From Aliivibrio_A sp016764915 (GTDB lineage: Bacteria; Pseudomonadota; Gammaproteobacteria; Enterobacterales; Vibrionaceae): 64,000 bases of DNA. The notes beneath the pieces were generated by a model, which ran no database searches, was not told where the DNA came from, and was given only the letters and a program-made list of their open reading frames with translations. A program made the translations under genes and the position numbers. The stretch lies in contig OZ245058.1 of assembly GCA_965224595.1 (NCBI GenBank), positions 992,001-1,056,000 on the forward strand, given 5' to 3'. Positions 42,965-51,479 of this stretch are shown one piece after another. Each line of letters begins with the position of its first letter. The first letter of the stretch is position 1.

Positions 42965-44182
42965 ATGACAATAGGTGTAGGCGGTTCGACGGCTCAACAA
43001 GAACTCGCAAAACTGAGTGATATGACTGGCAATGTTGTAGCCATTAAACATGAAGAGTTTGTAGATCGTATTGCAAAAGCACAGCAGATAATGCAAACAG
43101 AAGGTATTGAGGCAATCTACGTGAATGCCGGTACCAATCTTTACTACTTTACTGGCATTCGTTGGGGAGTCGGTGAGCGTATGGTTGGAGCGGTCATTCC
43201 AGCTAAAGGCGATGTTGAATTTATTGCACCTAATTTTGAGCTTGATACGCTGCTTGGTTTTATGAATGTCAAAGGAAAAATCAATACTTGGCATGAGGAT
43301 GAAAGTCCATCTGAACTGATCGTAACGATGCTAAAAGAGATGGGTATTACCAGTGGCACAGTCGGTATTGATGAGTCGACGGCCTTTTTTATGTTTGATG
43401 GCATTCGCAAAGCGGCGCCACAATTTGATTACATTGACGCTAAAGCGGTAACGGCGGGTTGCCGTTCTTGTAAATCAAGCAATGAGATAGCACTACTACA
43501 ACGTGCTAAAGATATGACCATGGAAGTGCACAAAGCCGCTGCCCGTATTTTGCGCAAAGATATCTCTGTGACTGAAGTGGAAGCGTTTATTCATGAAGCG
43601 CATCTTAAAGTTGGCGCACCAGCGGGTTCTTATTTCTGTATCGTACTGTTTGGCGAAGATAGTGCCTACCCTCATGGCGTTAAATCACCGAAAAACCTCA
43701 GTATGAATGATACCGTGTTAATTGATACTGGCTGCCAATTGCAGGGGTACAATTCTGATATTACTCGTACCTACGCGTTTGGAGAACCCAGTGACCGTCA
43801 GCGCCAAGTATGGAACAGTGAAAAAGCAGCTCAAGCAGCAGCATTTGAAGCGGCTCAACTTGGCAAGACATGTGCGAGTGTAGATAAAGCCGCGCGTGAT
43901 ATGTTGGAAAAAGATGGATATGGGCCAGGTTATGATATTCCTGGCTTACCACACAGAACTGGGCATGGCGTTGGGTTAGATATTCATGAGTGGCCATATC
44001 TGGTGCTTAATGATCATACGCCGCTTGCTAAAGGTATGTGTTTCAGTAATGAACCAATGCTCTGCGTTCCAGGTGAATTTGGTGTGCGTCTTGAAGACCA
44101 TTTTTACATGGGTGAGAATGGACCAATATGGTTTACTGAGCCGTCGTATTCTATTGATGACCCATTTGGTTATGTAAAATAG
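42965..44182 (+). CDS. M24 family metallopeptidase (Xaa-Pro dipeptidase-like)
   Basis: A 405-residue pita-bread-fold peptidase. The N-terminal domain contains YVNAGTNLYYFTGIRWG. The catalytic domain has the dinuclear metal ligands: the Asp pair in LIDTGCQLQGYNSDITRTY, His in HRTGHGVGLDIHEWPY, and Glu residues in FSNEPM and GVRLEDHFY. Length and N-domain suit an aminopeptidase P/prolidase relative. Substrate preference is not fixed by the sequence. AGAGG precedes the ATG. It is likely monocistronic. Confidence 0.87.
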   Translation: MTIGVGGSTAQQELAKLSDMTGNVVAIKHEEFVDRIAKAQQIMQTEGIEAIYVNAGTNLYYFTGIRWGVGERMVGAVIPAKGDVEFIAPNFELDTLLGFMNVKGKINTWHEDESPSELIVTMLKEMGITSGTVGIDESTAFFMFDGIRKAAPQFDYIDAKAVTAGCRSCKSSNEIALLQRAKDMTMEVHKAAARILRKDISVTEVEAFIHEAHLKVGAPAGSYFCIVLFGEDSAYPHGVKSPKNLSMNDTVLIDTGCQLQGYNSDITRTYAFGEPSDRQRQVWNSEKAAQAAAFEAAQLGKTCASVDKAARDMLEKDGYGPGYDIPGLPHRTGHGVGLDIHEWPYLVLNDHTPLAKGMCFSNEPMLCVPGEFGVRLEDHFYMGENGPIWFTEPSYSIDDPFGYVK

Positions 44183-44220
44183 TTAGCGAATACCTGAACT
44201 TGACGGTTATTTATGTGTCT

Positions 44221-44266
44221 ACGAATTACCTTGTTAATTCGTATGACATGTAAATTGATGTATAAT
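44221..44266 (+). promoter_or_regulatory. Inverted repeat and TATAAT before the COG3014 gene
   Basis: ACGAATTA (44221-44228) and TAATTCGT (44235-44242) are inverted copies, followed by a consensus -10 element TATAAT (44261-44266), about 31 bp before the GTG start of the next gene. No clear -35 is seen. The inverted repeat may be an operator or the terminator of the M24 gene. Confidence 0.35.
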
Positions 44267-44296
44267 ACAAAATCCGGCAAAGTAAGGTCTTACTAG

Positions 44297-45739
44297 GTGT
44301 TTGAAATTAAAGAATTAAAACCAACAATCTTCAATCCTAAGCAGAGACATTTACTGAAGAAGAGTGCTGTGGTGTTGGTCAGTGTGTTTTTAGCCGCTTG
44401 TACCAATATGTCAGTGGGAAATCTGTTCAGTCACTACTCCTCTCAAAATCATGATATCCATCAGTTGATCACAATCGGTCAATATCAAGAAGCACTTGAT
44501 CAACAGCAAGAGGGTGTTGCGGGTGAGATTCTTGATAACTTTGAAAGCGGAAGAGTGAATTTTCTTGCTGAACACTATGAGCAGAGTTTAGGTGCATTTG
44601 AGCGAAGTGATTACGCAATCAAAGAGCAGCAACGTCAAGCGTCATTATCACTCTCTCAAGGTGTCAATTCCGCGGGTTCTCTATTAACTAATGACAACAT
44701 GATCAGTTATGAACCATCCGATTATGAGCTTGGTTTTTTACATCTGTACATGTCATTGAACTATTTAAAAAACAATGATTTAAGCGGGGCTTTGGTCGAA
44801 GTTAGACGTGCTAATCAAGTGCAAGAGCAAGCGAAAAAATCTCGTGAAAGCGATCTTCTGTCGGCGCAAGAGTCAGCAAAACAAAAAGGTGTTTCACCAA
44901 ATGTTGGTGCAGTATTAGCTCGATACCCTGATGCAGATGGAAAGTTGGCCAAAGTTCAAAATGGGTATCTGTTCTATTACTCAGGTTTACTGTATGAAAC
45001 CAGCAATAGCTTAAACGATGCCTATGTGGATTATAAGCGAGCTTTAGCGGTAGCCCCAGATAATCAAGCAGTGATTGATGCGACTATACGTACGGCTCGA
45101 AAATTAGGCATGTCGAGTGATTTAAAACTGTTAAAACAGCAATACAGCAGCTCGGACTCGTTGGCTTCAAATCAATCAAGAGTGATAATCATTGATGAAC
45201 AAGGTACGGTTGAGGCTCTAAAAGGGTGGAAACAACCACTGCCTATGTATGACAGTCACGGAAATACTGCTATATATAACTTAGCGCTGCCTGTTTATCC
45301 TAATATTACCAAAACGGCCTTTTCGCCTTTGCTGATCAATGATAAAAAAGTATCTAGCCAGTTTGTTGTTGATACTAATGGTATGGCAAAGAATGATCTG
45401 TACGAGCGATTGCCCGCTATTGTGATAAGACAAGCGCTGCGTATTTTTGCCAAAGACAGTGTGCGAAAACAGACTCGAGGGTCATCAAATGAAGATATTG
45501 GCAATTTATTAATAAACATATTCAATACGTTAACAGAGCAGCCAGACACCAGGAATTGGCAGTCACTACCAGCACAAGTTTCTGTTTCATCGATGAATAT
45601 GGAAGCGGGTACACAAACAATTAGCTATGCAGGAAAAGAACTTACCTTTACGGTAGAGACAGGGCGTACAGTACTAGTATGGATGTCTAGACAAGGCTCA
45701 TCGGTTACATGGTGGCACAAACAGTTAGGAGAGATGTAA
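44297..45739 (+). CDS. COG3014-type tetratricopeptide-like lipoprotein
   Basis: A 480-residue protein starting at GTG. A hydrophobic stretch (KKSAVVLVSVFLAAC) ends in a lipobox-like LAAC, suggesting an outer-membrane lipoprotein. The middle has TPR-like helices (YELGFLHLYMSLNYLKNNDLSG, then YFYSGLLYETSNSLNDAYVDYKRALAVAP-type repeats), which typically bind other proteins. Its stop overlaps the ycfL start by one base (TAATG), which implies translational coupling in an envelope operon with ycfL, lpoB and thiK. The function is unknown. Confidence 0.8.
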   Translation: MFEIKELKPTIFNPKQRHLLKKSAVVLVSVFLAACTNMSVGNLFSHYSSQNHDIHQLITIGQYQEALDQQQEGVAGEILDNFESGRVNFLAEHYEQSLGAFERSDYAIKEQQRQASLSLSQGVNSAGSLLTNDNMISYEPSDYELGFLHLYMSLNYLKNNDLSGALVEVRRANQVQEQAKKSRESDLLSAQESAKQKGVSPNVGAVLARYPDADGKLAKVQNGYLFYYSGLLYETSNSLNDAYVDYKRALAVAPDNQAVIDATIRTARKLGMSSDLKLLKQQYSSSDSLASNQSRVIIIDEQGTVEALKGWKQPLPMYDSHGNTAIYNLALPVYPNITKTAFSPLLINDKKVSSQFVVDTNGMAKNDLYERLPAIVIRQALRIFAKDSVRKQTRGSSNEDIGNLLINIFNTLTEQPDTRNWQSLPAQVSVSSMNMEAGTQTISYAGKELTFTVETGRTVLVWMSRQGSSVTWWHKQLGEM

Positions 45740-46128
45740 TGAAATGGTTTACCGCTTTACTGTTATCAATCGCATTGATGGGATGCAGTAGTTCAAATAC
45801 TGCCGGAATTAGTGTTGAGAGTAAAAATCAACAGGTTCTCTTTGGTGATAATGTGCTAGGTGCGCGTTTAGTGATAAACAACGCTGGTAGCAGTGATACA
45901 AACGGCATTTTAAAAGGTGTTGTGAGTATGACAAGTACCTATACCGGCGATCAGCATCTGCAATATCGCTTTTATTGGTATGATAAGCAGGGTTTGGAGG
46001 TCAATGGTTCTGATACACCATGGCGTCAATTTATAGTGCGCGGCTTAGATTCCATGAGCATTCAAGGTGTCGCTATTGATCCAAATGCAACACAGTTTCG
46101 AGTTCAAATTCGAAGTGCTGATGATTAA
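45739..46128 (+). CDS. ycfL: YcfL family lipoprotein (DUF1425)
   Basis: A 129-residue protein with signal peptide and lipobox LMGC (MKWFTALLLSIALMGC). The mature part is a small beta-sandwich-like domain (RLVINNAGSSDTNGIL and QYRFYWYDKQGLEV). The start overlaps the upstream stop, and lpoB follows 25 bp later, as in E. coli where ycfL precedes lpoB. Its function is not established. Confidence 0.9.
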   Translation: MKWFTALLLSIALMGCSSSNTAGISVESKNQQVLFGDNVLGARLVINNAGSSDTNGILKGVVSMTSTYTGDQHLQYRFYWYDKQGLEVNGSDTPWRQFIVRGLDSMSIQGVAIDPNATQFRVQIRSADD

Positions 46129-46153
46129 TTAATTTTCAAAAGGTTTAGATATT

Positions 46154-46744
46154 ATGAATAAAGGTATAATTGCGCTACTAGGTTTAGCTGTTTTGCTAGG
46201 TGGCTGTTCCAATAAAGTGAGTTATGGTGACGCGCAGTCAGCTGAAACAACAACGATTGAATTTGGCTCTACCGATTTACAAAAAATCGCGATGGAGATG
46301 ACAGACAGCATGCTTTCATCCGGTGCGGTTGCATACTTGACTAAAAACAGTCGTCCAATCGTTTTTGTTGAGACAATTAAAAATAAAACCAGCGAACACA
46401 TTGATACTGAATCGGTGACAGATTCAATCAGTACAAAAATGTTGAACTCCGGTAAGTTCCGTTTTGTCGATATGGGCAGAGTGGAATCCGTACGTAAACA
46501 ACTTAACTTTCAAAATGATGATGAGTTAGTGAATCAAAGCACCGCGATACAGTTTGGCAAAATGGTCGGCGCTCAATATATGTTGTATGGCAACCTCTCT
46601 AGTATTGTAAAGCAGGCTGGCAGTGACAAAGATGTTTACTACAAAATGACGATGCGATTAATGGACCTCGAAACAGGTTTAATTGAATGGGCGGATGAAA
46701 CTGAGATCCGTAAGCAAGAAGCGAAAAAGTTGCTAGGCTGGTAA
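46154..46744 (+). CDS. lpoB: LpoB-like outer-membrane lipoprotein, penicillin-binding-protein activator
   Basis: A 196-residue protein with lipobox LGGC (Cys18). The folded domain begins around residue 30 (TDLQKIAMEMTDSML) with the LpoB-type core PIVFVETIKNKTSE, GKFRFVD, VGAQYMLYGNLSS and LMDLETGLIEW. In E. coli LpoB activates PBP1b through a long Pro-rich tether across the periplasm. Here the stretch after the lipid Cys is only about a dozen residues with no proline, so it cannot reach in the same way. The family call is good; the partner is inferred. Confidence 0.82.
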   Translation: MNKGIIALLGLAVLLGGCSNKVSYGDAQSAETTTIEFGSTDLQKIAMEMTDSMLSSGAVAYLTKNSRPIVFVETIKNKTSEHIDTESVTDSISTKMLNSGKFRFVDMGRVESVRKQLNFQNDDELVNQSTAIQFGKMVGAQYMLYGNLSSIVKQAGSDKDVYYKMTMRLMDLETGLIEWADETEIRKQEAKKLLGW

Positions 46745-46751
46745 ATAAATA

Positions 46752-47627
46752 GTGCAACAAACCCCCTTAGAATACGCATTCTCTGTTGATGGAAGCTTGT
46801 TGAAGCTTAATCAACAACAAAAGGTTCAATCAGCAGAAGCGTTGACGGGGGGCTTAACCAATCGTTGCTGGAAAGTGATTATTGATGGGCGTCCCTATGT
46901 GTGGCGCCCAAGTACCGCCGTTTCAATCGCATTTGGTATTGACCGTAGTCATGAGTATCAGGTTTTGCGCTCACTGTTTAAGTCAACGCTCTCACCGAAC
47001 GCAATTGTTCATTATCCATTCGGTATTTTGGTTGAGTGGCTTGAAGGCGAAACACTTGCTGAACATGGCAATGTTGAAGCGTTATCGTCAATTTTAACCA
47101 GACTATTGGCTACCCTGCATCAATTGCCTTTCCAACCTCAACAGCACTTCTCTTTCAAACAACGCCTATCGCATTACTGGGATCAACTAGAACAAAGTAA
47201 CCGATCACTAACCAGCCAAATTCTGTATCAACATTATATGCAGCAACCTGAGTCCGCACAGTTTGACTCCGTGCTCTGCCATTTTGACCTTGGAGGCTAT
47301 AATGTTATAAAAAATGGTGGCAGTTACAAAATTATTGATTGGGAATATGCAACCTATAGCGATCCATCACAAGATCTCACCATGTCAATTCTAGCCAGTT
47401 GCTTAGACCGAGATTCAGCAGTCAAGCAATATTGCCAACATAGAGGCATTGCGAATACTCAGCCGTGGCTGATAGCCGTTGAGCATTGGACTCCATGGTG
47501 TCAGCTTCTTGCTTCTTTGTGGTGTAGACTCGGTTATCAACTTAACCAAGACTATAGTTATCTGGTACAAGCCATATCCCATGAAAAAGCAGTGCTTAAC
47601 GAAATTAATGAGAAAGATTGTTTTTAA
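46752..47627 (+). CDS. thiK: Thiamine/choline-kinase-like phosphotransferase (ThiK type)
   Basis: A 291-residue APH/choline-kinase-fold enzyme starting at GTG, just 7 bp after lpoB. Visible motifs are LTGGLTNRCWKV at the N-terminus, the Brenner motif LCHFDLGGYNVI at about residue 176 and the metal-binding IIDWEYA at about 193. The position after lpoB matches E. coli thiK (ycfN), which phosphorylates thiamine. Conservation alone does not prove the substrate, so a related amino-alcohol or sugar remains possible. Confidence 0.78.
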   Translation: MQQTPLEYAFSVDGSLLKLNQQQKVQSAEALTGGLTNRCWKVIIDGRPYVWRPSTAVSIAFGIDRSHEYQVLRSLFKSTLSPNAIVHYPFGILVEWLEGETLAEHGNVEALSSILTRLLATLHQLPFQPQQHFSFKQRLSHYWDQLEQSNRSLTSQILYQHYMQQPESAQFDSVLCHFDLGGYNVIKNGGSYKIIDWEYATYSDPSQDLTMSILASCLDRDSAVKQYCQHRGIANTQPWLIAVEHWTPWCQLLASLWCRLGYQLNQDYSYLVQAISHEKAVLNEINEKDCF

Positions 47628-47719
47628 TTTTCTGACGAGTAGGATTTTTTTTTAATAACCATAAAAATCATGATAGATTAAATAGTGAGAATTAAACTTA
47701 CTATTTGGACATTGGCGAT

Positions 47720-48259
47720 ATGATTATTTATCTACACGGCTTCGACTCAACCAGCCCTGGGAATCACGAAAAAATACTACAACTTCAATTTATTGATGAT
47801 GATGTGCGATTTATTAATTACAGCACCCTGCATCCTAAGCATGATATGCAACATCTCTTGAAAGAAGTGTCTAAAGTTATTGAACAGAGCAGTGATAACA
47901 ATATTATTATTTGCGGAGTGGGTTTAGGCGGATTCTGGTCAGAGCGTATTGGATTTTTATGCGGTATTAAACAAGTTATATTTAATCCCAATTTACACCC
48001 TGAGGCAAGCATGGAAGGGCACATTGACCGACCAGAAGAGTATGCTGATATTGCGACTAAGTGCGTAGCAAAATTTAGAGAAAAAAATCAGGGTAATTGC
48101 CTCTGTATATTAGCAACCAATGATGAGTTATGTGATAACCGTGAAACTGAAAATGAGCTGTCTAAATATTACGAAATCATTTGGGATGATAACGAATCAC
48201 ACAAATTCGTTAAATTAACCAAACATTTACAACAGATGAAATCCTTTAAAAACAGTTAG
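47720..48259 (+). CDS. ycfP: YcfP family alpha/beta-hydrolase-like protein
   Basis: A 179-residue protein starting MIIYLHGFDSTSPGNHEK. It shares almost every block with E. coli YcfP: HPKHDMQHLLKEV, ICGVGLGGFWSERIGFLCG, NPNLHPEASMEGHIDRPEEY and ATKCVAKFREKN. The GVGLGG loop sits where a nucleophile elbow would be, but its central residue is Leu not Ser, so classical hydrolase activity is doubtful. I use ATG 47720; the frame extends only to a TTG at 47705. It precedes ndh, as in E. coli. Confidence 0.92.
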   Translation: MIIYLHGFDSTSPGNHEKILQLQFIDDDVRFINYSTLHPKHDMQHLLKEVSKVIEQSSDNNIIICGVGLGGFWSERIGFLCGIKQVIFNPNLHPEASMEGHIDRPEEYADIATKCVAKFREKNQGNCLCILATNDELCDNRETENELSKYYEIIWDDNESHKFVKLTKHLQQMKSFKNS

Positions 48260-48284
48260 TTGACTTAGTTTTATTATTTTCATA

Positions 48285-48330
48285 GTAACCTTAGTTACCA
48301 CCTTTTAATTTCATGTAATTTAATTACATG
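48285..48330. repeat. Two palindromes downstream of ycfP and upstream of ndh
   Basis: GTAAC-CTTA-GTTAC (48285-48297) and CATGTAATT-T-AATTACATG (48312-48330, perfect 9-bp arms) lie in tandem. They have no T tract, so they look more like operators or structured RNA than terminators. Confidence 0.5.
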
Positions 48331-48386
48331 CCGTCTCAACTATTTCGAGAAGATCACTCAATATGCTGTTATCCTAGGGATATTGT

Positions 48387-48400
48387 TTGATCTGCATCAA
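48387..48400. promoter_or_regulatory. FNR-type box upstream of ndh
   Basis: TTGAT-CTGC-ATCAA is an exact FNR consensus match, 93 bp before the ndh ATG. In E. coli FNR represses ndh anaerobically, so the same control is likely here. A further perfect hairpin, TGTTGC-TTA-GCAACA (48417-48431), lies between this box and the gene. Confidence 0.7.
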
Positions 48401-48492
48401 CAAGTGCAATTTATTTTGTTGCTTAGCAACATAATGAAAATCATAACCAAGATTGTTGCTGTTATTGAATTGTATATTCCTAGGAGAGACTG

Positions 48493-49782
48493 ATGACAAG
48501 AATTGTTGTGGTAGGTGGCGGCGCTGGTGGATTAGAGCTAGCAACTAAGTTTGGGAGAACGTTAGGGCGAAAAAATCGAGCAGAAGTGACGTTGGTTGAC
48601 CGTAATACCAGTCATTTATGGAAGCCGTTATTACATGAAGTGGCTACGGGCTCGTTGGATGAAGGTGTCGACGCTCTGAGCTACCGTGCCCATGCAAAGA
48701 ATCACAGTTTTAATTTTCAAATGGGTAGCCTAATCGACATTAATCGCGAACGTAAAGTGATTGTGCTTGATGAGTTAACCGACGACGAAGGTTCACTGCT
48801 TATTCCTAGACGTGAAATTGCTTATGATTACCTTATTTTAGCCATTGGTTCGAAATCCAACGATTTCAATACGCCGGGAGTCGCTGAAAATTGTATATTT
48901 TTAGATAAACCAGAACAAGCACACCGTTTTAGAACCGAGATGAATAATCAATTTTTAAAGTTGCATGCTAACTCGGGGAAAGGAACCGTCGACATTGCGA
49001 TTGTTGGTGCAGGTGCTACCGGTGTTGAGCTTTCAGCGGAACTTCACAATGCGGTAAAAGAGCTTCGAACCTACGGTTTTGGCGACCTTGACTCTTCCAA
49101 ACTTAATGTATCATTAGTTGAAGCGGGTGAGAGAATCCTGCCTGCTTTACCCGCTCGAATCTCAAGCGCAGCGCATCACGAGTTGGTTAAACTCGGGGTG
49201 AATGTATTAACGTCAACTAAAGTGTCTAAAGCAGATGAGCGAGGGCTGACCACAGAAAGTGGAGATTTTATCTCAGCGAAAATTATGGTGTGGGCTGCCG
49301 GAATTAAAGCACCAGATTTTATGAAAAATCTCGCTGGGTTAGAGAGCAATCGCATCAACCAAGTCGTCGTTAAACCCACTCTGCAGACAACGGTTGATGA
49401 TGCTATTTACGCCATTGGTGATTTAGCCTGTTGCGAGCAACCAGATGGCAGTTTTGTCCCGCCTAGAGCGCAATCAGCACATCAAATGGCCAGTCATGCT
49501 TTTAAGAATATAGTGTCACAAATTGGTGACCGAGAGTTAAAAGCTTATATCTACAAAGATCACGGCTCGTTAGTCTCTTTGAGTCGATTTTCTACCGTCG
49601 GAAGTTTAATGGGCAACCTAACCAAAGGATCGATGATGATAGAGGGGAGAATTGCTCGTATTGTTTATATCTCTCTGTATCGAATGCACTTAATCGCCTT
49701 GCACGGTTTTTTCAAAACAGGTTTAATAATGTTGGTTGGGCGAATAAATCGTATTTTACGGCCAAACCTTAAATTGCATTAA
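48493..49782 (+). CDS. ndh: Type II NADH:quinone oxidoreductase
   Basis: Non-proton-pumping NADH dehydrogenase feeding electrons to quinone at the inner membrane. The 429-residue flavoprotein has an FAD-binding GxGxxG near the N-terminus (IVVVGGGAGGLELATKFG) and an NADH-binding one at about residue 170 (VDIAIVGAGATGVELSAEL). The second FAD motif (IYAIGDLACC) and a basic amphipathic C-terminal segment for membrane docking are present. It follows ycfP as in E. coli. An AGGAGAG site precedes the ATG. An exact FNR box lies upstream. Confidence 0.97.
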   Translation: MTRIVVVGGGAGGLELATKFGRTLGRKNRAEVTLVDRNTSHLWKPLLHEVATGSLDEGVDALSYRAHAKNHSFNFQMGSLIDINRERKVIVLDELTDDEGSLLIPRREIAYDYLILAIGSKSNDFNTPGVAENCIFLDKPEQAHRFRTEMNNQFLKLHANSGKGTVDIAIVGAGATGVELSAELHNAVKELRTYGFGDLDSSKLNVSLVEAGERILPALPARISSAAHHELVKLGVNVLTSTKVSKADERGLTTESGDFISAKIMVWAAGIKAPDFMKNLAGLESNRINQVVVKPTLQTTVDDAIYAIGDLACCEQPDGSFVPPRAQSAHQMASHAFKNIVSQIGDRELKAYIYKDHGSLVSLSRFSTVGSLMGNLTKGSMMIEGRIARIVYISLYRMHLIALHGFFKTGLIMLVGRINRILRPNLKLH

Positions 49783-49806
49783 AGATTGTTTAAAACAAAA
49801 TTGAAT

Positions 49807-49840
49807 CAAAAAAAACCAGCATTTTGACATGCTGGCTTTT
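49807..49840. terminator. Terminator between convergent ndh and cstA
   Basis: CCAGCAT (49816-49822) and ATGCTGG (49829-49835) pair around a 6-nt loop, with an A run before and CTTTT after. It probably ends both transcripts. Confidence 0.85.
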
Positions 49841-49861
49841 CTGTTTACACTAAAGTGAACA

Positions 49862-51346
49862 TTATACAGTTTCTAATTTTTCTTCTTTTTCACTCTCGCC
49901 AGATAACTCAGTATCACCTTTGCCTTTAGAGCGCTTAATCACATATCCAGTGATGAGCAGTGTGCCTATCATGCCGACAATGGTGGATACATTCATTGCT
50001 AACCCAAAGCCAAGCTGACTGTTGTTCAGAATAAAGGTAATACACACCGTAGTCATGAACATAGCAGGAACTGTCGCTATCCAATGGAACTTATTGAAAC
50101 GCAGTAGATAAGCTGAAGCAGTCCACAACATCATTACTGCTGTGGTTTGGTTTGCAAAGCCAAAGTAGCGCCAAATAATACCGAAATCGACCTGTGTCAA
50201 TATTGCACCAAGAAGAAACAGTGGCAGTGCCATCATTAAGCGATTCTTAATGGGTTTTTGATCCATATTGAAGTATTCAGCTAAAATCAGACGGCTTGAG
50301 CGGAACGCTGTATCGCCAGAGGTGATCGGTAGAATAACCACACCTAAGAAGGCTAAGATACCGCCAAATACACCCAGTAGGCCAAATGATGATGCATAAA
50401 CAACACTACCAGGGCCACCATTAGAAACGGCATCAGCAAGTAGGTCAACCGAACCAAAGAATGAAAGTGCTAGAGCACACCAGATAAGCGCGATGATACC
50501 TTCACCTATCATTGCACCATAAAACACAAAGCGACCATTCTTCTCATTCTGCATACAACGAGCCATCAGCGGTGACTGAGTAGCATGGAAACCAGAGATA
50601 GCACCACAAGCGATAGTAATGAACAGGGCAGGCCAAAGTGGTAGGTCGTTTGGATTCATATTAGTGAACATCTGGCTCATTTCGTAGTCGCCAAGCAGAG
50701 TGTATTCGCTTGAGAAGGCAACGGCAGTAATTAGGCCAACGGACATGAAGATTAGCAGCGCACCAAACAGTGGGTAAAAACGACCAATGATTTTATCGAC
50801 AGGGACAATAGTCGCGATGATGTAGTAAGCAAAAATGATGACAACCATCGTTGTCATTGAAAGGTCAAAACCAGTTTGCTCGTTTACTAACGTTGTGATC
50901 ATGCCTGCAGGCGCTGATACGAATACCACACCAACCAATAGCAATAACACAATGGCGAAGATGTTCATGAAATGCTTAGCACCCTGACCTAAATAACGAC
51001 CAGTAATGGTTGGCACGGAAGCACCACCGTTTCGAATCGATAACATGCCAGAGAAGTAGTCATGTACAGCACCAGCAAACACACAACCTAGTACAATCCA
51101 TAACATGGCCGCTGGACCGTAAAGGGCACCCATGATTGGGCCGAAAATTGGGCCGACACCAGCGATATTGAGCAGTTGAACTAAGTACACTTTCTTGGTT
51201 GACATTGGCACAAAGTCAACGCCATCTTGTCTAGTGTATGCAGGGGTTTTACGCTGCTCGTTAATACCAAATATTTTTTCTACGATTGCGCCGTAGATGA
51301 AATACCCACCTAATAGAGCTGCAACACAAAGGAGAAACCACGCCAT
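49862..51346 (-). CDS. CstA-family pyruvate/peptide transporter, short form
   Basis: A 494-residue membrane protein with some thirteen hydrophobic helices and the CstA motifs VAALLGGYFIYG, ALYGPAAMLWIVLG, HDYFSGML and GFHATQSPLMARC. It is shorter than E. coli CstA or BtsT (about 700-716 residues), lacking part of the C-terminal region. Because BtsS/BtsR homologues lie immediately upstream on the same strand, and three BtsR-like repeats sit before its start, it is probably the pyruvate-responsive transporter they control (BtsT-like). The substrate itself is inferred. Confidence 0.88.
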   Translation of the reverse strand: MAWFLLCVAALLGGYFIYGAIVEKIFGINEQRKTPAYTRQDGVDFVPMSTKKVYLVQLLNIAGVGPIFGPIMGALYGPAAMLWIVLGCVFAGAVHDYFSGMLSIRNGGASVPTITGRYLGQGAKHFMNIFAIVLLLLVGVVFVSAPAGMITTLVNEQTGFDLSMTTMVVIIFAYYIIATIVPVDKIIGRFYPLFGALLIFMSVGLITAVAFSSEYTLLGDYEMSQMFTNMNPNDLPLWPALFITIACGAISGFHATQSPLMARCMQNEKNGRFVFYGAMIGEGIIALIWCALALSFFGSVDLLADAVSNGGPGSVVYASSFGLLGVFGGILAFLGVVILPITSGDTAFRSSRLILAEYFNMDQKPIKNRLMMALPLFLLGAILTQVDFGIIWRYFGFANQTTAVMMLWTASAYLLRFNKFHWIATVPAMFMTTVCITFILNNSQLGFGLAMNVSTIVGMIGTLLITGYVIKRSKGKGDTELSGESEKEEKLETV

Positions 51347-51419
51347 AATTTTATCCGTCCATTTTAGTAAGTTATGACCATTGTAAAAGGAATAACAAAA
51401 CTATCATCAAGGAATGTAT

Positions 51420-51467
51420 TGAGTGGTCATATAACAAATTAAGTGGTCGATAACTGAGTTGAATGGT
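51420..51467 (-). promoter_or_regulatory. Three phased BtsR-like direct repeats upstream of the CstA-family gene
   Basis: On the minus strand the sequences ACCATTCA (51467-51460), ACCACTTA (51447-51440) and ACCACTCA (51427-51420) repeat with an exact 20-bp period, two helical turns. Two match the E. coli BtsR (YehT) motif ACC(G/A)CT(C/T)A as I recall it, the third differs at one base. A candidate promoter follows: -35 at 51405-51410 and -10 TACAAT at 51380-51385 on the minus strand. Confidence 0.7.
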
Positions 51468-51479
51468 TTTATAAATCGT

